Source: JBCDGZ01 sp038750655 (lineage in GTDB: Bacteria > Bacteroidota > Bacteroidia > Chitinophagales > Saprospiraceae). From it: 20,232 bases of DNA. A model generated the notes under the pieces. That model searched no databases, was not told the origin of the DNA, and saw only the letters and a list, made by a program, of their open reading frames with translations. This document shows, one piece after another, positions 1-7,426 of the stretch. The stretch covers positions 1 through 20,232 of the forward strand of contig JBCDGZ010000138.1 of NCBI GenBank assembly GCA_038750655.1, read 5' to 3'. The translations under genes were made by a program, and so were the position numbers. The stretch's first letter is position 1, and each line of letters starts with the position of its first letter.

Positions 1-34
1 GTTTATCAATAACTTTCTAAGATCTTCTTTTTTT

Positions 35-3000
35 ATGAAAAATTATCTTTTCCTTATCGCCCTTTTGGCGACGATACTTTGGTTCGCTTGCAATACCGAA
101 AAAACAGTTCAACAAATGAGCCCCTGGGAGGGCGACCGTCCACATGACCCCTGGGTCTTCCGATCTGTCCTAGATACACAGGCTCGAATGGTAACTCTAG
201 CATTGGACGATAATTTGTGGGTGGCTTACAGTGCCCAGTTTGGCGCTCTATACAAAGCCTGGAGAGGTCGCGTAGAATTTGATGGTGCCGTTTATACCAC
301 CGCTCATGGTCCTCAGCCACTATCCATTGGAGATGCCTGGATGTTAGACGAGATCAAAACCCCTTGGCGGCTAAAAGTCAACGGTGCAGAGGTGAAGCCA
401 GAGGTGCAGTACTGTGGTCATCGGTTCAAGAATGGGCGGGCCGCATTGATGTACGATCTGAAACACAATGGTACAACTATCCGAATCACGGAAAGTCCAG
501 AGTACATCGAAAACGACGGGGGGCTCAGCGGGCTAGAGCGAATATTTACAACCTCGGAGGTTCCCGAAGGGACGGAGGTATTGATGGATGCCAGCTTTGG
601 CTCTATAGCACTGGCGGAAAGTATACAAACAGATGGCAGCTTCAAAAGCAGCAGTACAACACCTATGCAAAGTGGTAGCATTAGCGGGTTGAATGTGAAG
701 GGGCAGCTGACTTTAAAGCCCAATGCCAGCACGCGCTTCGCCGCCTATTTTGTCAAAAAACCATTAATTGAAGATCCGCGCAAAAAAGATGTAATTGGCG
801 AGGAAGAGGATACCCCACTAGGTCAACGCCTGATTGCGCGCAATGACTGTAAAACTTGCCACAACCTCAACCGAAAGACCATCGGCCCGGCCTATGTTGA
901 TGTTGCAAAGAAGTACGCCAATACCGAAGAGAACATCGTTATGTTGGTGAGCAAGGTGAAAAATGGAGGCTATGGAGTCTGGGGAGAACAGGCCATGAAT
1001 GCCCATCCCGATGTGCCAGAGTCAGATATTCGCGCTATGGTCGAATATGTCATGTCTTTGGATAAAAATGAAGAAAAAGATAACCCAACGGCTACTACAG
1101 TAGCTACTGCTCCTGAAGACCTGGACTATGTTTACGCCAATAAAGAGATTACGGCAGATGATATGTTTCCCGGAGTCGTCACCAAGGTTTACTTATCCAA
1201 ACGGCCATTGGCTAAGCTGGCGGATGTGAGAACTAATATCCGACCCGTTTTTGCGGGGGTTATGCCCCGTATTCACGCCCAGTCGGCGGACCTGAAAGGT
1301 CTAGAGAGCAACTTCGCTATTATGTTCAATGGCTACCTCAATATCAAAGAAGCAGGGAATTATCAGTTCCGCTTGCGCAGCGACGATGGCTCTCGTCTAA
1401 GCATCGGCGACCAAGTCGTTGTTGACCACGACGGACTGCACGGCGCTGATGCCAAAGATGGCAGCATTGCTTTGGATGAGGGCTATCACAAAATCAAAGT
1501 AGAATATTTCCAGGGAATGGGTGGCAAGAGTGTTTCGCTGATGTGGCGGACGGACGACAGCGAGTATGTGCTGGTGCCAACGACGGCGCTGGTGCATAAT
1601 GTCAAGGACCGACCCGGCAAGGGCTTCACCCTCCCCATGGCCTCCGAACGCCGCATTCCCGGCGATGGAATTGCCCTGACCGAAGTCCACCCCAGCTACG
1701 ACCTCAGCCAGGCCAGGCCCGAAACCTTCCTGCCCAAAGTCGGCGGAATGGACTTTCTCTCCGATGGCCGACTCGTCGTCAGCACCTGGGATGCCAACGG
1801 CTCGGTGTACCTCCTGGACGGCGTACAGAGCGGCGATCCTTCGAAGATCAACGTCACCCTCATTGCCAAAGGCTTCGCCGAACCACTAGGTCTTAAAGTC
1901 GTAGACGACGAAATTTATGTCCTACAAAAACAAGAGCTGACCCGACTCATTGATCTGGACGGCGACGACATCATAGATGAATACCAAACGGTGAGCAACG
2001 CCTGGAAGGTATCGCCTAACTTCCACGAGTTTGCCTTCGGCTTGGCCTACAAAGACGGCTACTTCTATGCTGCCCTGGCCACGGCCATCAATCCCGGCGG
2101 GGCCAGCACCCAACCGCAAATCCAGGATCGGGGGAAAGCGGTGAAGATTTCTAAGGAAGATGGCTCGCTGGAATTTTTAGCCCACGGTCTCCGCACCCCA
2201 AATGGCGTCGGCTTGGGCGTTGATGATGAACTTTTTATTACCGATAACCAAGGCGACTGGCTGCCTTCTTGTAAGCTGGTGCATGTAGAAAAGGGCGACT
2301 GGTTTGGCTCTCGTTCGGTGGACTTCGAAGGAACGGCTGATCTGACGGAAAAGAAGCCCGTGGTGTGGCTGCCTCAGGATGAAATTGGCAATTCGCCCGG
2401 TACGCCGCTGGCGATTAATGACGGTCCCTACAAAGGGCAGATGATCCACTGTGAGATTACGCACGGTGGGGTCAAGCGCGTCTTTTTGGAAAAAGTTGAC
2501 GGTGCTTATCAAGGCTGTGTGTTCCGCTTTATTCAAGGATTAGAGGCGGGGGTCAATCGCATGGCTTGGGGACCGGATGGGGCGCTTTACGTCGGGGGCA
2601 TCGGCTCCTCGGGCAACTGGCAGCAAGACGGTACGCTCTGGTATGGTTTGCAGCGGTTGAAGTACAACGAAAAGCCGACCTTTGAAATGTTGGCCGTACG
2701 GGCCAAGGCCAATGGTATGGAAATCGAATTCACCGAACCTCTGCGCGAAGGCGAAGGTTGGGATAAGTCCGACTATAAAATTATGCAGTGGTGGTACAAG
2801 CCGACTATTGAGTATGGTGGTCCAAAGCTAGACGAAGAAACCCTGCCCATTAAATCAGTTAACATTTCTGAAGATCGCCGCAAGGTCTTCCTCGAACTGG
2901 GAGGCCTCAAGCCCAATCATGTGGTGTATGTTCACCTAAAGAATCATTTCACGAGTGCCAATGGCAACGGCCTTTGGTCAACAGAAGCCTGGTATACGCT

Positions 3001-3730
3001 CAATAATATTCCGACAGAAAAAGGTTTTGTCAACAACACTCCCGTTGTCATTGCTCCAAATACCCTTTCCCCCTCCGAAGAGGCGGCAGGCTGGAAGCTC
3101 CTCTTCGATGGCAAAACCACTACCGGCTGGCGCAACTTCAAAAAAGAAAGCATCGGTTCCAGTTGGGTGGTCGAAGACGGGGCCTTGATCTTACAAACAG
3201 TAAAGAAGCCCGAAGGAGGCTTCGCCGCTAAAGATGGAGGCGACATCATCACCGATGAGCAATTCGAAAACTTTGAGCTGGAACTGGAATGGAAAATTTC
3301 CAATTGTGGCAATAGCGGCATCATGTACAATGTCGTAGAATCCGACGATTTCCACTCCGTTTGGCAGACCGGTCCGGAGATGCAGATACTAGACAACACC
3401 TGCCATCCAGATGCTCAGTACGAAACCCATAAAGCTGGCGATCTCTACGATATGATTGCTTGCAAATACACCACCGTTCTCCCTGCCGGTAATTGGAATA
3501 AGGTACGGATTGTTATCAATAATGGGCATCTGGAACACTGGCTGAATGGCCATAAAGTCGTGGATACTCAAATGTGGGACAGCAACTGGGACGAGATGGT
3601 CGCCAACAGCAAATTCAAAGATATGCCCAGCTTCGGCAAATCCCGCAAAGGCCATATCTCTTTGCAAGATCATAGCGACCGAATATCTTTCCGTAACATC
3701 AAAATCAAGGTGCTGGACAACCCCAGCTAA
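35..3730 (+). CDS. Multi-module lipoprotein: heme c, PA14, sugar-dehydrogenase-like propeller, DUF1080 (3-keto-disaccharide hydrolase)
   Basis: A 1231-residue exported protein that probably oxidises and/or cleaves a sugar or glycoside outside the cytoplasm. The N-terminus is a lipoprotein-like signal, with a hydrophobic stretch 4-18 and candidate lipid-anchor Cys19; the lipobox is loose. Residues ~28-250 are a beta-rich region I do not recognise. Residues ~261-345 form a c-type cytochrome with CKTCH at 272-276 and a likely axial Met321. Residues ~405-510 are a PA14 carbohydrate-binding domain. Residues ~560-880 resemble the glucose/sorbosone dehydrogenase or DUF7133 propeller, with His664, the HGLRTPNG motif at 717-724 and a calcium-type loop DLDGDDIID at 640-648. 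Residues ~1016-1228 are the DUF1080 domain (family now named 3-keto-disaccharide hydrolase), starting at GWKLLFDGK. The ATG at 35 lacks a Shine-Dalgarno, as is usual in this phylum. Only 34 bases of upstream DNA are visible, so its promoter cannot be judged. It heads a block of sugar-metabolism genes. Domain calls are strong; the reaction is inferred. Confidence 0.9.
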   Translation: MKNYLFLIALLATILWFACNTEKTVQQMSPWEGDRPHDPWVFRSVLDTQARMVTLALDDNLWVAYSAQFGALYKAWRGRVEFDGAVYTTAHGPQPLSIGDAWMLDEIKTPWRLKVNGAEVKPEVQYCGHRFKNGRAALMYDLKHNGTTIRITESPEYIENDGGLSGLERIFTTSEVPEGTEVLMDASFGSIALAESIQTDGSFKSSSTTPMQSGSISGLNVKGQLTLKPNASTRFAAYFVKKPLIEDPRKKDVIGEEEDTPLGQRLIARNDCKTCHNLNRKTIGPAYVDVAKKYANTEENIVMLVSKVKNGGYGVWGEQAMNAHPDVPESDIRAMVEYVMSLDKNEEKDNPTATTVATAPEDLDYVYANKEITADDMFPGVVTKVYLSKRPLAKLADVRTNIRPVFAGVMPRIHAQSADLKGLESNFAIMFNGYLNIKEAGNYQFRLRSDDGSRLSIGDQVVVDHDGLHGADAKDGSIALDEGYHKIKVEYFQGMGGKSVSLMWRTDDSEYVLVPTTALVHNVKDRPGKGFTLPMASERRIPGDGIALTEVHPSYDLSQARPETFLPKVGGMDFLSDGRLVVSTWDANGSVYLLDGVQSGDPSKINVTLIAKGFAEPLGLKVVDDEIYVLQKQELTRLIDLDGDDIIDEYQTVSNAWKVSPNFHEFAFGLAYKDGYFYAALATAINPGGASTQPQIQDRGKAVKISKEDGSLEFLAHGLRTPNGVGLGVDDELFITDNQGDWLPSCKLVHVEKGDWFGSRSVDFEGTADLTEKKPVVWLPQDEIGNSPGTPLAINDGPYKGQMIHCEITHGGVKRVFLEKVDGAYQGCVFRFIQGLEAGVNRMAWGPDGALYVGGIGSSGNWQQDGTLWYGLQRLKYNEKPTFEMLAVRAKANGMEIEFTEPLREGEGWDKSDYKIMQWWYKPTIEYGGPKLDEETLPIKSVNISEDRRKVFLELGGLKPNHVVYVHLKNHFTSANGNGLWSTEAWYTLNNIPTEKGFVNNTPVVIAPNTLSPSEEAAGWKLLFDGKTTTGWRNFKKESIGSSWVVEDGALILQTVKKPEGGFAAKDGGDIITDEQFENFELELEWKISNCGNSGIMYNVVESDDFHSVWQTGPEMQILDNTCHPDAQYETHKAGDLYDMIACKYTTVLPAGNWNKVRIVINNGHLEHWLNGHKVVDTQMWDSNWDEMVANSKFKDMPSFGKSRKGHISLQDHSDRISFRNIKIKVLDNPS

Positions 3731-3771
3731 ACAACACGAATTATCCTCTTTCAACAAAATAAAAAACCACA

Positions 3772-5004
3772 ATGCAAGCGATTAACCGACAACGACTTTT
3801 CAATGCTAGCTGTATTGCGCTGGTGGTCACTGCGATGACCTTTGCGATTCGTGCCGGAATTCTCACCGAGCTGAGTAAGGAATTTCAATTGACCGATACA
3901 CAGTTGGGTTGGGTCAACTCTATGGCTTTTCTAGGCTTTCCGGTGGCAACGATAATCGGTGGATTGCTGTACAATATTTTTGGCGCCAAAAAACTCATGT
4001 GGGCGGCTTTCGTCAGCCACCTATTGGGCCTCATTCTTACCATCTACGCTGGTGGTTTCTTTGGCTTACTGATTTCGACCTTCCTCATTGGCTTCGCCAA
4101 CGGCATGGTGGAAGCAGCCTGTAATCCGATGATTGCAGATATGTACTACGACAATCAAACCACCATGCTCAATAAGTTCCACGTCTGGTTCCCTGGAGGG
4201 ATCGTCATCGGCGGGCTTTGCGCCTATTTTATGGGGAATGCCGAATTGGGCTGGCAGCTGCAAATTGCGGTCATGCTGATTCCAACGCTGCTCTACGCTT
4301 TTCTGATTTTTGGTCAAGAATTTCCGGAGAACGAAAACCTCGATACTTCCACCAAGAGTAACTTGAGAAGCCTCTTTACGACCCCGCTCTATTTATTCAT
4401 GGTCTTCTGTATGACCCTTACGGCAACAACAGAGCTGGGTACCCAACAGTGGGTAGAAAGGATTTTAGGAAATGCTGGAGCCCACCCAATGTTAGTATTG
4501 GTGTTGGTAACTGGGCTGATGGCCGTAGGCCGGTATTTTGCCGGACCAGTCGTGCATCGACTTAACCCGGTTGGGGTACTGCTGACTTCTGCGGTCATTG
4601 CCACCATCGGCATCGTCCTGATGAGCCAAGCGACGGGTATGATGGTTTACTTGGCTGCCGTTATCTTCGCCATCGGCGTTATGTATTTCTGGCCAACCAT
4701 GATTGGATTTGTGGGAGAATATACTCCCGAAACGGGCGCTCTTGGCATGTCTTTGATCGGTGGAGCAGGGATGTTTGCCACCTCTATGTGGCAGCCGGTG
4801 ATTGGTAGTTGGTTAGACTCAGAAAGAGATAAAGCCCTGGCGAGCGGCCTTGCCGAGGAGGCTGCCGAGCTGGCCGCCGGGCAAGCGACGCTGGATAATA
4901 TCGCGGTATTTCCGGCTATACTGATTGTGGCTTTTGGTGTACTGTTTTTCTTTCGGAAGAAATTGGAAGATCGTCGAGTAGGAAGCCATAAAGACATGGT
5001 TTAG
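3772..5004 (+). CDS. MFS transporter, probable sugar importer
   Basis: A 410-residue integral inner-membrane protein of the major facilitator superfamily, with about twelve hydrophobic segments and a cytoplasmic loop near residues 183-205. A motif-A-like loop GGLLYNIFGAKK lies at 63-74 between TM2 and TM3. The signature NKFHVWFPGG lies at 134-143 in TM5 and resembles the conserved N-x-x-H region of FucP-type sugar symporters. The last ~12 residues are charged and cytoplasmic. It starts 41 bases after the DUF1080 lipoprotein. With an oxidoreductase and an isomerase-like gene following, it probably imports the sugar or keto-sugar released outside. The family is clear; the substrate is inferred from neighbours only. 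No ribosome binding site is visible. Confidence 0.9.
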   Translation: MQAINRQRLFNASCIALVVTAMTFAIRAGILTELSKEFQLTDTQLGWVNSMAFLGFPVATIIGGLLYNIFGAKKLMWAAFVSHLLGLILTIYAGGFFGLLISTFLIGFANGMVEAACNPMIADMYYDNQTTMLNKFHVWFPGGIVIGGLCAYFMGNAELGWQLQIAVMLIPTLLYAFLIFGQEFPENENLDTSTKSNLRSLFTTPLYLFMVFCMTLTATTELGTQQWVERILGNAGAHPMLVLVLVTGLMAVGRYFAGPVVHRLNPVGVLLTSAVIATIGIVLMSQATGMMVYLAAVIFAIGVMYFWPTMIGFVGEYTPETGALGMSLIGGAGMFATSMWQPVIGSWLDSERDKALASGLAEEAAELAAGQATLDNIAVFPAILIVAFGVLFFFRKKLEDRRVGSHKDMV

Positions 5005-5018
5005 CAGGAGATACCGCT

Positions 5019-5088
5019 CGGACTTAAGCCTAACCCCTTGATGAGGCGTATAATTGTCAAGTCCGTGTCTCTCGCAGAGGACACGGAC
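5019..5088 (+). promoter_or_regulatory. Structured leader with two mutually exclusive pairings before the oxidoreductase gene
   Basis: In the 104-base gap between the transporter and the oxidoreductase, GTCCGTGTC (5061-5069) pairs perfectly with GACACGGAC (5080-5088); inside it CTC/GAG closes a GCA loop with one bulged T. An upstream segment CGGACTT (5019-5025) is perfectly complementary to AAGTCCG (5059-5065), which shares five bases with the left arm of the first hairpin, so the two structures cannot form together. GCCT (5028-5031) can pair with AGGC (5044-5047) inside the alternative fold. There is no U-run after the hairpin, so a simple intrinsic terminator is unlikely. TATAATTG (5049-5056) is one base off the Bacteroidota -7 consensus TAnnTTTG, so the hairpin could instead be the 5' end of a new transcript. 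The pairings are seen; the regulatory role is inferred. Confidence 0.45.
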
Positions 5089-5108
5089 CACTAACACACA
5101 TAAAACCA

Positions 5109-6260
5109 ATGAATAGAAAAATCAGAATGGGCATGGTCGGTGGTGGCCGAGGGGCTTTCATCGGCGCCGTACACCGCATGGCGGCCGCCCTCGATGGCCA
5201 GATCGAACTGGTCTGTGGAGCCTTCAGCAGCAGCCCGGAAAAATCAAAACTCTCTGGCCAGGACCTCTACCTGCCCGCCGATCGAGTCTACGACAACTAT
5301 GAGGAGATGATCAAGAAGGAGAAAGCCCTGCCGGAAGGCGAGCGCATGGACTTCGTCTCCATCGTCACCCCTAATCATATGCACTTCGGCCCCGCCAAGA
5401 TGGCCCTGCAAAATGGCTTCCATGTCGTTTGTGATAAGCCCTTGAGCTTCGATATGAAAGAGGCAAAGGCATTGGTGCGACTGGTCAATAAATCGGGCTT
5501 ACTTTTCGCGCTGACCCATAACTACACGGGGTATCCAATGGTCAAACAAGCGCGGGAGATGATCGCGAAAGGCAAGATAGGCAAGGTGCGTAAGGTAGTG
5601 GTGGAATATCCACAAGGCTGGCTCTCGACCCGCCTTGAAGCCACGGAGCAAAAGCAGGCCGCCTGGCGTACGGACCCCAAACGCTCCGGTGCTGCCGGTG
5701 CGATGGGCGACATTGGCACCCACGCCGAAAACCTGGCGGAGTACATCACCGGCCTACAGATCAAGCGCCTCTGCGCCGACCTGCATACCTTCGTGGACGG
5801 TCGCCTACTGGACGACGACGGCAGCGTGCTCCTCGAATTCGATAACGGTGCTCGGGGTATCCTCTTCGCTAGTCAGATTGCGGCGGGAGAGGAAAACAAT
5901 CTTCGCATTCGGGTTTACGGGGAGAAGGGAGGCTTGGAATGGCATCAGCAAGAGCCCAACACCTTGCTGGTGAAGTGGTTGGATAAGCCTGCGCAGATTT
6001 TGCGCACGGGGGTAGGAAAGCTTTATCCGGCGGCCCAGGCCCATACCCGCATTCCCGCAGGGCATCCCGAGGGTTACCTGGAAGCCTTTGCCAATATTTA
6101 CCGCAACTTTGCGGTCTGCTTGCGGGCCCGCCTGGCCGGGAAAAAGCCGCCGGCCATCTACACGGACTTTCCTAGCGTCGAAGACGGCTTAAGAGGAATG
6201 CGTTTTATCGAAAAAGTCGTCGCCTCTAGCAAGAGCAAACAGAAGTGGATGCGCTTTTAA
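5109..6260 (+). CDS. Gfo/Idh/MocA family NAD(P)-dependent oxidoreductase
   Basis: A 383-residue cytoplasmic dehydrogenase predicted to oxidise or reduce a hydroxyl or keto group of a sugar, sugar acid or cyclitol. The N-terminal Rossmann fold begins with the dinucleotide-binding loop GMVGGGRG at 8-15. The family motif, usually EKP, is CDKP at 108-111 with the expected catalytic Lys110. The C-terminal alpha/beta domain carries GDIGTH at 200-205, supplying the usual Asp201/His205 pair. Length and motif order are normal for the family. It lies between a sugar transporter and a xylose-isomerase-like enzyme, a pairing often seen in inositol and keto-glycoside pathways; members such as DgpA oxidise glycosides at C3. 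Whether this one acts on a glycoside, a free keto-sugar or an inositol cannot be told from sequence. Confidence 0.93.
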   Translation: MNRKIRMGMVGGGRGAFIGAVHRMAAALDGQIELVCGAFSSSPEKSKLSGQDLYLPADRVYDNYEEMIKKEKALPEGERMDFVSIVTPNHMHFGPAKMALQNGFHVVCDKPLSFDMKEAKALVRLVNKSGLLFALTHNYTGYPMVKQAREMIAKGKIGKVRKVVVEYPQGWLSTRLEATEQKQAAWRTDPKRSGAAGAMGDIGTHAENLAEYITGLQIKRLCADLHTFVDGRLLDDDGSVLLEFDNGARGILFASQIAAGEENNLRIRVYGEKGGLEWHQQEPNTLLVKWLDKPAQILRTGVGKLYPAAQAHTRIPAGHPEGYLEAFANIYRNFAVCLRARLAGKKPPAIYTDFPSVEDGLRGMRFIEKVVASSKSKQKWMRF

Positions 6261-6291
6261 GGATCAAATTTTAAAGAAAAAACACCCATAC

Positions 6292-7344
6292 ATGAAAAAT
6301 ATAAAAGGCCCGGCCATCTTTCTGGCGCAGTTTGCGGATGATCAACCCCCCTTCGACAACCTCGATAATATGTGTCGCTGGGCGGCGGAGATGGGCTACA
6401 AAGGGGTGCAAATCCCTACCTGGGAGGAGCGCCTGATCGACCTGCAAAAGGCGGCTCGAAGTAAGACGTACTGCGATGAATTGAAAGGAACGGCTGCCGC
6501 GCACGGTATCGAAATAACAGAACTGTCTACCCATCTACAAGGACAATTGGTGGCCGTCAATCCGGCCTACGACCTCCTCTTCGACAGCTTTGCTCCAGAT
6601 GAGGTGAAAAACAATCCCAAGGCGCGGACCAAGTGGGCCGTACAGCAACTCAAATGGGCGGCGAAGGCCAGCCAAAAACTGGGCTTGAATGCTCACGCGA
6701 CCTTCTCCGGGGCATTGATTTGGCATACGATGTACCCCTGGCCGCAGCGCTCGCAGGGCCTCGTCGAAGCCGCCTTCAAAGAGCTGGCCAAGCGCTGGAA
6801 GCCCATCCTCAACGCCTTCGACAAAGCAGGCGTCGACCTGTGCTACGAAATTCACCCCGGCGAAGACCTCCACGATGGCATCACCTTCGAGCGGTTTTTG
6901 GAGGCTACGGGTAACCACGAACGCTGCCACATCCTCTACGATCCCAGCCACTTTGTTTTACAATGTCTGAATTATCTGGACTTTATCGACATCTACCACG
7001 AGCGCATTCGAATGTTCCATGTCAAAGATGCAGAGTTCAATCCGACAGGCCGTTCCGGCGTCTACGGTGGTTATCAAGATTGGATCGACCGCCCGGGGCG
7101 CTTCCGCTCCCTTGGAGATGGGCAGGTGGACTTTAAGTCGATTTTCAGTAAGCTGGCGCAGTACGATTACGACGGTTGGGCTGTGCTAGAGTGGGAGTGC
7201 TGCATCAAAGATGGCGAGCAAGGGGCCCGTGAAGGAGCTACCTTTATCCGCGATCATATGATCACGGTTACCGAAAAAGCCTTTGATGACTTTGCCGGAG
7301 CGGATACGGATGAACAATTGAACAAAAAAATCATGGGCCTTTAG
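6292..7344 (+). CDS. Sugar phosphate isomerase/epimerase-like TIM-barrel protein
   Basis: A 350-residue cytoplasmic protein of the xylose isomerase-like TIM-barrel superfamily (AP endonuclease 2 fold). Likely divalent-metal ligands sit in the usual places: Glu186 in CYEIH, Asp217 in LYDPSH with His220 nearby, His243 just before VKD, and Glu300 or Glu302 in LEWE. The GDG near the end of the barrel, preceding VDF, is also typical. Related enzymes isomerise or epimerise keto-sugars, dehydrate inosose, or cleave 3-keto C-glycosides (DgpB/C type). It starts 31 bases after the Gfo/Idh/MocA gene on the same strand, so the two are probably co-transcribed and act on consecutive intermediates. The fold is clear; which reaction it catalyses is unresolved. 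Confidence 0.9.
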   Translation: MKNIKGPAIFLAQFADDQPPFDNLDNMCRWAAEMGYKGVQIPTWEERLIDLQKAARSKTYCDELKGTAAAHGIEITELSTHLQGQLVAVNPAYDLLFDSFAPDEVKNNPKARTKWAVQQLKWAAKASQKLGLNAHATFSGALIWHTMYPWPQRSQGLVEAAFKELAKRWKPILNAFDKAGVDLCYEIHPGEDLHDGITFERFLEATGNHERCHILYDPSHFVLQCLNYLDFIDIYHERIRMFHVKDAEFNPTGRSGVYGGYQDWIDRPGRFRSLGDGQVDFKSIFSKLAQYDYDGWAVLEWECCIKDGEQGAREGATFIRDHMITVTEKAFDDFAGADTDEQLNKKIMGL

Positions 7345-7367
7345 GTCCTTAGCCTCCCAAAAAGTAG

Positions 7368-7426
7368 TAGCTTTATTTCCGCTAAAAAAATACAGTCGAT
7401 GAATGTACTGAACGGAAATAAAGCTA
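7368..7426 (+). repeat. Perfect 14-bp inverted repeat bracketing the receptor start codon, followed by a U-run
   Basis: TAGCTTTATTTCCG (7368-7381) and CGGAAATAAAGCTA (7413-7426) are exact reverse complements separated by 31 bases. The ATG of the TonB-dependent receptor (7399) sits in the loop. A G-T wobble and one further A-T pair can extend the stem outward. The right arm lies inside codons 5-10 and is followed by seven Ts (7427-7433), giving the shape of an intrinsic terminator placed over the translation start. In RNA it could sequester the initiation region, end transcription early, or protect the message. The repeat is directly visible; function is inference. Confidence 0.6.

Noticed and set aside
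2944..3399. Long open frame on the minus strand (151 codons) inside the DUF1080 module
   Set aside because: Fully contained in a domain-supported plus-strand gene, with no recognisable motif; it is an artefact of codon bias.
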